17,362 nt of DNA from an uncultured Comamonadaceae bacterium. Its GTDB lineage: Bacteria > Pseudomonadota > Gammaproteobacteria > Burkholderiales > Burkholderiaceae_C. Under the pieces are notes generated by a model, which saw nothing but the letters and a program-made list of their open reading frames with translations, made no database searches and was not told where the DNA came from. This document shows positions 1 to 8,090 of this stretch, piece by piece. The stretch is taken from contig CALBWZ010000367.1 in NCBI GenBank assembly GCA_937893415.1, forward strand, positions 1-17,362, given 5' to 3'. The position numbers were made by a program, and so were the translations under genes. The stretch's first letter is position 1. The number at the start of each line of letters is the position of its first letter.

Positions 1-1471
<1,471 letters not shown>

Positions 1472-2092
1472 ATGAAAATCATTGGATCACTTACCAGTCC
1501 TTACGTGCGCAAAGTGCGTGTGGTGTTGGCTGAGAAAAAACTAGACTACCAATTTATAGAAGAAGATGTGTGGCACGCCAACACCCTTATTGGGCAAGCC
1601 AACCCGTTAGGGAAAGTGCCCTGTTTGGTGATGGAGGGCGGCGAGGCAGTGTTTGATTCACGTGTCATCGTTGAGTACCTCGATGCCCTGACACCTGTGG
1701 CGCGCCTGATACCTGCAACGGGGCGTGAGCGTGCTGAATGCAAAACGTGGGAGGCTCTGGGCGACGGCGTTTTAGACGCTTGTATGCTGGCTCGCCAAGA
1801 GGCGACGTGGGCGGGTCGTGAAGCAGCACAGCGCAGCCAAGCGTGGATAGACAGACAAATGACCAAAGTTGACCAAGCGTTGGACGCCATGGCCACAGGC
1901 TTGGGTGACAAGCCTTATTGCAGTGGCAATACCTTTAGCTTGTCAGACATTGCGGTGGGCTGTGCCTTGGGTTACCTAGACTTCCGCTTTGCACAACTGG
2001 ACTGGCGAACCAGCCGCCCTAATCTCGACAAGCTGTTGACCAAGCTGATGCTGCGCGCCAGTTTTAAAGGCAGCCAAGTACCCGGCTTATAA
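1472..2092 (+). CDS. Glutathione S-transferase family protein (YibF/GstB-like)
   Basis: A 206-residue soluble GST with the usual two-domain layout: a thioredoxin-like N-terminal domain (about residues 1-75) and an all-helical C-terminal domain (about 85-200). The N-terminus MKIIGSLTSPYVRKVRVV places a likely glutathione-activating Ser at S9 in SPYVRK. The NPLGKVP segment at 44-50 carries the cis-proline, and FDSRVIVEYLD (61-71) is the glutathione gamma-glutamyl-binding D-S motif. The C-terminal domain contains the N-capping/hydrophobic staple stretch FSLSDIAVGCAL. The family conjugates or reduces electrophiles; the substrate here is unknown. The ATG at 1472 is the first in frame and has only a weak ribosome-binding site. 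The stop lies 11 bases from the convergent end of the NTF2-like gene, with no terminator visible between them. Confidence 0.92.
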   Translation: MKIIGSLTSPYVRKVRVVLAEKKLDYQFIEEDVWHANTLIGQANPLGKVPCLVMEGGEAVFDSRVIVEYLDALTPVARLIPATGRERAECKTWEALGDGVLDACMLARQEATWAGREAAQRSQAWIDRQMTKVDQALDAMATGLGDKPYCSGNTFSLSDIAVGCALGYLDFRFAQLDWRTSRPNLDKLLTKLMLRASFKGSQVPGL

Positions 2093-2103
2093 GCACCGCC
2101 ACG

Positions 2104-2580
2104 TTATCGCATGGCTTGGCGCTTGAGCCAGCGCATCAGCGATCCCAGCACAGGCATTCGTTCGTACAGCTCTTCGGCAGCATCCCAGTAGTCGCGGTGG
2201 TAGGTGATCAGGCCGTCTGCATTGAAGCGCAAGTGTGATGCGCCCTGTATGACCCACGGCTTGGCCGCTTTGTCTGCCTTCACACTGAAGTGAAATGTCC
2301 AAGTCAAACAGCAAGCGCCGCCACCGTTGGCCGGGTCTGCATGGCTGTCGAAGGCGTTGGTGACAACAAACCTAGGTTGGTGTAGCCGCTTGAACATGTG
2401 TTTGAAAATGGCTTGCACACCGGCCACGTGGTGCACCTCGTTGAAGGGGTCTTTGAAAAAAGTGTCAGCGCTGTACAGCGCGTGAATATGCGCCAAGTCG
2501 CTGGGCTGTAGTTGCTCGAACCAGTTGATGGCATGTTGCGTTGACGCACTCAGGGGGCCAAGCTGGAGGTCTCGGGTCAC
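2104..2580 (-). CDS. NTF2/SnoaL-like domain protein, last gene of the lipid operon
   Basis: A 158-residue protein with an NTF2-like (SnoaL) alpha+beta cone fold. A helix in LSASTQHAINWFEQLQ leads to HIHALYSADTFFKDPFNEV, the typical 'ly..d..f.DPf' start of such folds. Then come a VAGVQAIFKHMF helix and the strands LTWTFHFSV, GASHLRFN and ITYHRDYWDAAEELYERMP. Members act as small hydrolases or isomerases or simply bind ligands; no function can be assigned from sequence. Its ATG at 2580 overlaps the TGA of the upstream SDR gene as ATGA (2577-2580), so translation is probably coupled and the start is well fixed. NTF2-like genes accompany the COG2907/DUF1365/Cfa cluster in other proteobacteria, which suggests a role in the same lipid pathway. 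Confidence 0.85.
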   Translation of the reverse strand: MTRDLQLGPLSASTQHAINWFEQLQPSDLAHIHALYSADTFFKDPFNEVHHVAGVQAIFKHMFKRLHQPRFVVTNAFDSHADPANGGGACCLTWTFHFSVKADKAAKPWVIQGASHLRFNADGLITYHRDYWDAAEELYERMPVLGSLMRWLKRQAMR

Positions 2581-3392
2581 AGCTTGGTGGCTTTCAAAAT
2601 AAGTGCTTGTGCCACACGGTGTGGCAGCAAGCGAATCAGCTTAAGCCACAGCGTAAAGCGTTTGGGGTAGTGGATATCAAACTCACCTTGCGCCCAGCCT
2701 TTCAGCATGGCCTGTGCTGCCGCGTGCGGCGTAATAAGTGCTGGCATATGAAAGTCGTTTTGCGCCGTCAGAGGGGTGGCCACGAAGCCAGGGTGAACAA
2801 CGCTCACACCCAAGCCAGTTCTGGCCAAGTCAAGGTACAACACCTCTCCCAAGTGGGTGAGCGCTGCCTTGGTTGGCCCATAAGCCAATGAGTTGGGCAG
2901 GCCGCTCCAGCCCGCGACGCTGCTGATCAGGCTGATATGTCCAGAGCGTCCTGCGTTGGCCTGCACCATCAGCTTGGGCATGATGGCTGCCAACACGTTG
3001 TAAGCGCCTTGCACATTAACTTGCAGGTGCTGGGTCATGACTTGTAAGTCAAATTCGGTAGCCCGCAACGCTTTATAAGTGCCAGCTGCAAACAGCACCA
3101 AGTCAACTTGACCGTGCCGCTGCCAAATGGTTTGTGCCGCGTCGTTGCAGGACTGTGGGTTTGTAACATCCAGCGCAATCGCGCTGGCTACGCCGCTGCC
3201 ATTGGTCTCAACAAAAGCTTCTAACGGTGCCAGTGTACGTGCAGATACAACCACGTGGGCACCTTGTTGTACCAGTGTCTCGGCCACCGCCTCGCCAATC
3301 CCAGTGGAGCCGCCAACCACCCATACAACTTTGCCTTGCCAGTTGTTGATTGGTGGGTTCATGGGGCCAAACATAGACATGCCCCCGTTCAA
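2577..3392 (-). CDS. Short-chain dehydrogenase/reductase (SDR)
   Basis: A 271-residue classical SDR with a Rossmann fold. The cofactor loop is GGSTGIG at residues 27-33. SAR at 50-52 after strand beta-2 suggests NADP(H), because an Arg there often binds the 2'-phosphate. D75 is in LDV and the conserved Asn in NVQGAYN is N126. The catalytic set is S157/S158 (LISSVAG), Y171 and K175 (YGPTK), followed by HPGFVATPL. The C-terminal tail has a hydrophobic, basic stretch (RFTLWLKLIRLLPHR) that could touch the membrane. The ATG at 3392 overlaps the stop of the DUF3833 gene (ATGA). Internal Met codons at residues 5, 7 and 11 are alternative starts. The oxidised or reduced substrate is unknown; the operon context suggests an acyl-chain derivative. 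Confidence 0.9.
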   Translation of the reverse strand: MNGGMSMFGPMNPPINNWQGKVVWVVGGSTGIGEAVAETLVQQGAHVVVSARTLAPLEAFVETNGSGVASAIALDVTNPQSCNDAAQTIWQRHGQVDLVLFAAGTYKALRATEFDLQVMTQHLQVNVQGAYNVLAAIMPKLMVQANAGRSGHISLISSVAGWSGLPNSLAYGPTKAALTHLGEVLYLDLARTGLGVSVVHPGFVATPLTAQNDFHMPALITPHAAAQAMLKGWAQGEFDIHYPKRFTLWLKLIRLLPHRVAQALILKATKL

Positions 3393-3970
3393 GGTGCGGG
3401 CTTAATAAAGGTCAGCGTGACGTCGCCCAAGTGAACGCCCCACTTCGACATGGCTGTGCGGTTGATCATGATGCGCTCGTTCAGCAAGTACATCCAGTCG
3501 TCCATGCTCACCTCGTACACGGAGCCATCAACAGGCAGCCGGAGTGTATAGCGCCATTGCATGGCATTGCCGCTAACAGCACCTGTGGCAGTACCTACCA
3601 CGTCGTCAGCTTCGCCGGTGACCCGCCCGTCGCTGTGTTGGGTCAAGCGCCACACGCGCCGATCAGTGCTGCCGTCGCTGTATGTGAACAGCTCGTCAAG
3701 CACGCCGCTGTTGCCTTGCCATGTGCCAGTCATAGCCACTTCAAAGCGTTTGACAACGCGCCCGTTTCGGTCTTGAAACATGCCATAGGCCGTGACGGGG
3801 CCGTTGAAGTAAGTGCGCAAATCTAGCGGGGGTTGCTCGTCGGCGTAGTCACCAATGTGTGCTGTGGAGCAAGCGCTGGTAACCGCAATTGCGCAAGCAA
3901 AGGCCAACCACTTCAATGCGCGGATGAGTGTGCCGAGTGAACCCGATGTGTGGGTTGTGAGATGTGTCAT
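3389..3970 (-). CDS. DUF3833 family lipoprotein
   Basis: A 193-residue predicted lipoprotein. The N-terminus has a basic region (R17, K20) and a hydrophobic segment (WLAFACAIAVTSA), followed by Cys34 in TSAC-S. That lipobox is slightly atypical, with Thr at -3. The mature part contains DLRTYFNGPVTAYGMFQDRNGR, VVKRFEV and GTWQGNSGVLDELFTYSDG, then RVWRLTQHSDGRVTGEADDVVG. These are hallmarks of DUF3833, a lipocalin-like beta-rich family of unknown function. It probably faces the periplasm from the inner or outer membrane. ATGA overlaps link it to both neighbours (3967-3970 upstream, 3389-3392 downstream). The family recurs in COG2907/DUF1365/Cfa operons, so a lipid-binding or lipid-handling job is a fair inference but unproven. 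Confidence 0.85.
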   Translation of the reverse strand: MTHLTTHTSGSLGTLIRALKWLAFACAIAVTSACSTAHIGDYADEQPPLDLRTYFNGPVTAYGMFQDRNGRVVKRFEVAMTGTWQGNSGVLDELFTYSDGSTDRRVWRLTQHSDGRVTGEADDVVGTATGAVSGNAMQWRYTLRLPVDGSVYEVSMDDWMYLLNERIMINRTAMSKWGVHLGDVTLTFIKPAP

Positions 3971-5340
3971 GTGTGAGACCTAGACCTTTTTTTAATCCAG
4001 CAGCGCCACACAAGGCCCGCTGCTGTTACTTTCAATACACATGGTAAAGCACCATAGACCCAAGCCAATGCTTGGGTGTTGTCTGGTGCACCTGGCACGT
4101 AGCCAAGCACCCCAAGTAGCGGCAGCGCCACACCAGCGGCCAGCGCCAAGTTGCCTTTGCTCACCACATTCCACCAGCCAAAATAAACACCGTCCTTGCG
4201 GGGCAATGTGTCGCTGTTGACGTGTGCGTTGGGTGCGTTTAACCATTGTGCGAGCATGGCTTGCGGAACGCACAAGTCTGCACCTAAAGCCATACCACTG
4301 CCGACGCATACGACCGCAAACCAGATGCTGTCGCCACTGCCCAAACTGGCGGTAACGGCAAATGCCGCCGTGGCCATGACCATGGCTATACCCCATGTCT
4401 TCACCAAGCCAATGCGGGCCATGGTGCTTTGCCACAACGGCATGGCCAAGCCTGCGGCGGCAAAGTACAGCAATAAAAACAAGGCTTCGCTGCCAGCTGG
4501 GGCTTGCAGGCGGTCGCGTACAAAAAACAAGACCAATGTGGCCGGTATGGCGCTGGCCATGCCGTTGACCACGTGAATGAGCATCAGCTGTTTAAAAAAT
4601 CCCGGCGTGTTGACCACTGCATCTGTGGCTGTAACGGCGGACAAGGACGCCGTTGTTGTGGCTGGAGCTGCCGCGGACTCGGATACGGCTGCAGGCGTCA
4701 GGGGCGCAGTTGTCGCAGCCAAGCCGTCCGCACTGGTCATCGGCAGCGCAGGTCTAACCCAATACCAAGCAGCCAGTGCCATCACCATCAGCGCCATCAG
4801 TGCGGCGGTTGTGGCGTCTAGCCCGGCGACTGCTGGCAGGCTGGCACCTACCAACACACCAAGCAGCCCAAAGCCTTCACGCCAAGCAATCAGGTAGCGC
4901 TGCAGCTCGGCTTGTTGGTCCGCGCTGGCGTGCACCCGACTTACCCACGTTTGCAGCGCCAATGTGAGCACGCTGTAAGCGCCAGTGCACAGGGTTAACA
5001 TCAGCCCAGCCCACACCAGCAGCTGGGCGGTGCCCCAGTCTGACTGTGCTTTGAACAACGCGCCAAACCCCATTAGCAGCACCAAGGCCGCAACAACGGC
5101 CATGGGCATTAGATTGTTGCTGCGCAAGTGTGTGTCTAGCAAGCGGCCAATCAGCGGGTCGGTCACCGCGTCTAATGCCCGCACCACCAGCAGCAAACCG
5201 CCCAATGCTGCCAGCGACACCCCTAAGTTGGTCGCGTAAAACTGCGGGAACAGCACATACAAAGGCAGCGCTGCAAACGCCAGTGGTGCGGCCATCAGGC
5301 CATAAGCGCTGGCAACTCGCCAGTTCTGTGCAGGCGTCAC
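3967..5340 (-). CDS. MFS carrier of the GPH/MelB type
   Basis: An inner-membrane carrier of about 12 helices, resembling the glycoside-pentoside-hexuronide:cation symporters (COG2211). The key marker is RALDAVTDPLIGRL, whose D57 and D61 (numbered from the GTG start) match the cation-site aspartates of MelB. I chose GTG at 5340, giving 457 residues. It overlaps the stop of the chalcone-isomerase-like gene as GTGA (5337-5340), the same 4-base coupling seen at three other junctions of this operon. An ATG at 5397 would force a 61-base overlap and add a non-membrane leader of 19 residues. The loop between the two six-helix halves (about residues 195-245) is an Ala/Thr-rich low-complexity stretch. 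The substrate is unknown. In this cluster it may move a lipid-related metabolite rather than a sugar. Confidence 0.85.
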   Translation of the reverse strand: MTPAQNWRVASAYGLMAAPLAFAALPLYVLFPQFYATNLGVSLAALGGLLLVVRALDAVTDPLIGRLLDTHLRSNNLMPMAVVAALVLLMGFGALFKAQSDWGTAQLLVWAGLMLTLCTGAYSVLTLALQTWVSRVHASADQQAELQRYLIAWREGFGLLGVLVGASLPAVAGLDATTAALMALMVMALAAWYWVRPALPMTSADGLAATTAPLTPAAVSESAAAPATTTASLSAVTATDAVVNTPGFFKQLMLIHVVNGMASAIPATLVLFFVRDRLQAPAGSEALFLLLYFAAAGLAMPLWQSTMARIGLVKTWGIAMVMATAAFAVTASLGSGDSIWFAVVCVGSGMALGADLCVPQAMLAQWLNAPNAHVNSDTLPRKDGVYFGWWNVVSKGNLALAAGVALPLLGVLGYVPGAPDNTQALAWVYGALPCVLKVTAAGLVWRCWIKKRSRSHT

Positions 5341-5960
5341 TTGCGGCCCAAAAGCTGCGAGCGCAGTGCTGGCTCTGAGCTGCGCTCGTCTAGCCAAATA
5401 CCAACAAACAGGTGTGCAAATTGTGGGTCAGCAACCTCACCCAACTCCCGTGCGTTGAGCCAAAACGTTAGTTTTTGACCGGGCACGTAAACACCTGTTA
5501 GCTGGTCTCCCTCAATCACATTTGGGAACAGCTTGGTCATGCTGGCCAACCAACTTTGCGCTTGCGTATCGCTGACAGTGGCGATGCCACGCATCTCTTT
5601 GAGCGAGCGCTCGGCAATTAAAAGACCTTTCAAATTTCGCCCATAAGTGAGCGTGAGTGCCAGGGGTGTTTGTGCGTAATTGCCACTGTTGACGGGTGAG
5701 CTTGCCCACAGCTGCGCATCATAAATATGCAGGCCAAAAAAACGCAGTTGTCCTTGGCCCAGGCTGTTAAAGCCTGCGTTGATACCGTTGCTGCGCTTGA
5801 AGCTGGCGGTGTCGGTCGCCGCCACCGCAGGCGTGGCCAGTAACATCGCCAACATGGCCAGCACAGCTGCTGTCGCGTTGCGCCAACTAGCTGCGCGCGT
5901 TCGTGCTGAGGCTAAGCCCTCAGGTTTAATGCGGTTTGCGCAGCGTGAATTGCATGACAT
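5337..5960 (-). CDS. Exported chalcone-isomerase-like protein
   Basis: A 207-residue protein of the bacterial chalcone isomerase-like family (Chalcone_3 type). A basic N-terminus (R6, R10, R20, R22, R27) precedes a hydrophobic core (AAVLAMLAMLLATPAVAA) and a probable signal peptidase I site near AVAA. The mature domain opens with FKRSNGINAGFNSLGQGQLRF, then GLHIYDAQLWAS, ALTLTYGRNLKGLLIAERSLKEM and PGQKLTFWLN, with FAHLFVGIWLDERS near the end. These are the family's usual blocks. The bacterial homologues are not known to isomerise flavonoids and probably bind fatty-acid-like ligands in the periplasm. The ATG at 5960 overlaps the end of the methyltransferase gene by 35 bases and gives a rather long n-region. 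I see no ATG, GTG or TTG that would shorten it cleanly, so the start is only moderately sure. Confidence 0.85.
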   Translation of the reverse strand: MSCNSRCANRIKPEGLASARTRAASWRNATAAVLAMLAMLLATPAVAATDTASFKRSNGINAGFNSLGQGQLRFFGLHIYDAQLWASSPVNSGNYAQTPLALTLTYGRNLKGLLIAERSLKEMRGIATVSDTQAQSWLASMTKLFPNVIEGDQLTGVYVPGQKLTFWLNARELGEVADPQFAHLFVGIWLDERSSEPALRSQLLGRK

Positions 5961-7176
5961 CGGTGTTGCCTTCTAAAAATGCGGCTTCGCAGTAACACAA
6001 GTAAAACTCCCAGGTACGTATGAAGGCGGTATCGAATTTAAGTTCACGCACCGCCGACTCTTGTGCCAAAAAGTCTTTGCGCCATAGCGCCAAAGTGGTG
6101 GCGTAGTCCAAGCCAAAGGCAAAGCTGTCTTCCACCACTAAACCAGCAGCAACGGCTTGCTCTTTAAATTTAGATGGGCTGGGCAAACACCCACCTGGGA
6201 AGACGTATTGCTGGATAAAGTCTGTGCCTTGAATGTAGCGGTCAAACAAGTCATCACCAATAACGATGGCTTGGATACACGCCTTGCCGCCGGGTCGCAG
6301 CGACGCGGCAATGGTCTGAAAATAAGTAGGCCAATAAGCCTGCCCAACAGCTTCAATCATTTCTATAGAGCACACCGCATCAAAGAGTTGGTGCTCACCG
6401 CGCTGGTTGCGGGTCACGTCTGGGCTGCGGTAGTCTTGCAAGCGCAAATCAGCGCGGCTGGCGTTGGGTGTTGCGCCCAAACGCTTCTGTGCCCAGTCCA
6501 GCTGCTCATGAGACAAGGTGAGGCCAACCACTTCAGCGCCAAACTCGTGGGTCGCCATTTCAGCCAGTGCGCCCCAGCCGCAACCAATTTCCAATACGCG
6601 TGAGCCCTGTTTTACGCCGGCCATTTGTAACGACCGCTTGACTTTGGCGTGCTGTGCATGGATGAGGCTTTGGTCTGCATGCTCGAACAGCGCACTGGAG
6701 TAATTCATGCTCGGGTCTAGCCACAACTTGTAAAAGTCGTTGCCTAGGTCGTAATGTGCGTGGATGTTTTTGCGGCTGTTGGCCTGCGTGTTGCGTCGCA
6801 TCCAGTGGCGAGCTTGGTAAAACAAACGGCCCAGCCAGTTGCCATAAATAGCGTCCTCTAAGGCGGTACGGTTCAAAATGAGCACTTGCAGCAACTGGGT
6901 GAGGTTGGGCGTGTGCCAGTCACCTGCAATATAGGTTTCTGCGAACCCAATATCACCACTTTTCAGTGCCGCACTGAACATCTGCCAGTTGTTTAACGTT
7001 AGGTAGGCGTGCGTGCCTGTTGCCGCACCGAAGTGCAATTGCGTGCGGTCTGGCAATGTGATGCTCAGCCGCCCATGGCTCATCCGTTGCAGCAACTTAA
7101 ACACCTGTTTGGCGGCGCGCGGCGCGTCTAGCGGTATCGGGTGGGAGGCGTGTTTGTGGGTCAAGTCGGTCGTCAT
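5926..7176 (-). CDS. SAM-dependent methyltransferase of the cyclopropane-fatty-acid synthase family
   Basis: A 416-residue protein of the COG2230 family, whose members transfer methyl or methylene groups from SAM to unsaturated chains of membrane phospholipids. The N-terminal lipid-binding region is about residues 20-125. HYDLGNDFYKLWLDPSMNYS is at 141-160. The SAM site is VLEIGCGWG (194-202) with GLTLS (218-222), and QDYR is at 247-250. CSIEMIEAVG (269-278) holds the catalytic-type E275, FPGGCLPS is at 326-333, and FGLDYATTL (354-362) holds Y358. Compared from memory with E. coli Cfa, E239 and Y317 are kept. C139 is replaced by S161, and the strand that carries H266 has no His (IQAIVIG). The product may therefore be a methyl-branched chain (UfaM-like) rather than a cyclopropane. 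The ATG at 7176 lies 2 bases after the DUF1365 stop. A further in-frame ATG at 7326 would run 148 bases into that gene. Confidence 0.92.
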   Translation of the reverse strand: MTTDLTHKHASHPIPLDAPRAAKQVFKLLQRMSHGRLSITLPDRTQLHFGAATGTHAYLTLNNWQMFSAALKSGDIGFAETYIAGDWHTPNLTQLLQVLILNRTALEDAIYGNWLGRLFYQARHWMRRNTQANSRKNIHAHYDLGNDFYKLWLDPSMNYSSALFEHADQSLIHAQHAKVKRSLQMAGVKQGSRVLEIGCGWGALAEMATHEFGAEVVGLTLSHEQLDWAQKRLGATPNASRADLRLQDYRSPDVTRNQRGEHQLFDAVCSIEMIEAVGQAYWPTYFQTIAASLRPGGKACIQAIVIGDDLFDRYIQGTDFIQQYVFPGGCLPSPSKFKEQAVAAGLVVEDSFAFGLDYATTLALWRKDFLAQESAVRELKFDTAFIRTWEFYLCYCEAAFLEGNTDVMQFTLRKPH

Positions 7177-7178
7177 GG

Positions 7179-8090
7179 TTATGCGTCTAGGTCGGCGTGC
7201 GCGCGTGTCACAGCAGTGGCCGGCGGCTTGGGTTTTGAGTTGAACGGAACACGCTTGCGCCACAGCACCAACGCTTGCCAATGTATGCGCACCATGACCG
7301 CGGCGGTCATCAGCGGGTAACGCCACAATGCACGTTGGCGGGTGGTTGCATGGAGTGGCTCTAGTTGTCCGCTCACGCTGGTGAGTAAAGTGGGTGTGCG
7401 TCCAAGTGCTATGGCTTGGTCGTCGTATTCAATGCGTGCAACGGTGTGGCTTGGATGTGTATGTAAGCTTGAACGTGGGTCTAGAGCCTGGCTGCGGTCA
7501 AAGCGGTGCATAAACGTGAAGCGGTACTCGCCTCTAACCTCACAAAATGGTGACACATGAAACGACTTGTTGGCCAGTATGGGCTTGCCTAGAGCGACCT
7601 GTGGCAGGACATAAATATGACGCTCACCAAAGGTGTTGTTGACCTCAACCACCACGGCGCCCAGCTCGCCGGAAGCTGTGTGGCAGTACCAAAAGCTCAC
7701 AGGCTTAAACGTGTAGCCCCACACGCGTGGGTAGGTGTGCAGCCATGCCTGGCCTGTGCAGTGTGACAGGCCGTGTTCTTTCAACAGCGTGTCTAGCCAT
7801 TGCAGGGCGTTGTCTGCACCGTCGCCGTGGTCGCTGTCAAAAAACGACAGCGCGCTCCAGCGGTTGCGCGGTAGCGCACTTGAGCCCCGCGCGTTGAATG
7901 TGCGCATGGGCAACCAAACAAAGTAGTTGGCGTAAGTAAATGTGTTGCTACTGGGGCGGGTGCGCTGGTGGCGTACCTGACCAAAGCCTATGAGTGCCTG
8001 GCTTTGATCGGTGAAAGGGTCCATGCCACGTTGTAAAGCCGTTTGATCTTGCCGGTGGTCGCCGCCGTGCAAAGCGACTTGCTTACGCAT
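7179..8090 (-). CDS. DUF1365 family protein
   Basis: Member of DUF1365 (COG3496), a family of unknown biochemical role almost always found beside COG2907 flavoproteins and Cfa-type methyltransferases. Family blocks seen are ALIGFGQVRHQRTRP near residues 32-46, the 'h.R..P..h.F.Y' start; FTYANYFVWLPM; YPRVWGYTFKPVSFWYC; VVEVNNTFGERHIYVLP near 145-162; and KSFHVSPFCEVRGEYRFTF near 172-190. I place the start at the ATG at 8090 (303 residues), which overlaps the stop of the upstream flavoprotein gene by 8 bases. An ATG at 8024 (281 residues) is a good alternative, because homology begins only near residue 32. The in-frame ATG at 8270 would lie deep inside the upstream gene. Neither start has a clear ribosome-binding site, which suggests translational coupling. 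Confidence 0.88.
   Translation of the reverse strand: MRKQVALHGGDHRQDQTALQRGMDPFTDQSQALIGFGQVRHQRTRPSSNTFTYANYFVWLPMRTFNARGSSALPRNRWSALSFFDSDHGDGADNALQWLDTLLKEHGLSHCTGQAWLHTYPRVWGYTFKPVSFWYCHTASGELGAVVVEVNNTFGERHIYVLPQVALGKPILANKSFHVSPFCEVRGEYRFTFMHRFDRSQALDPRSSLHTHPSHTVARIEYDDQAIALGRTPTLLTSVSGQLEPLHATTRQRALWRYPLMTAAVMVRIHWQALVLWRKRVPFNSKPKPPATAVTRAHADLDA

Noticed and set aside
7177..7326. Upstream in-frame extension of the Cfa-family methyltransferase to the ATG at 7326
   Set aside because: It would overlap conserved DUF1365 coding sequence by 148 bases. The ATG at 7176, two bases after the DUF1365 stop, fits the operon spacing and the family N-terminus.
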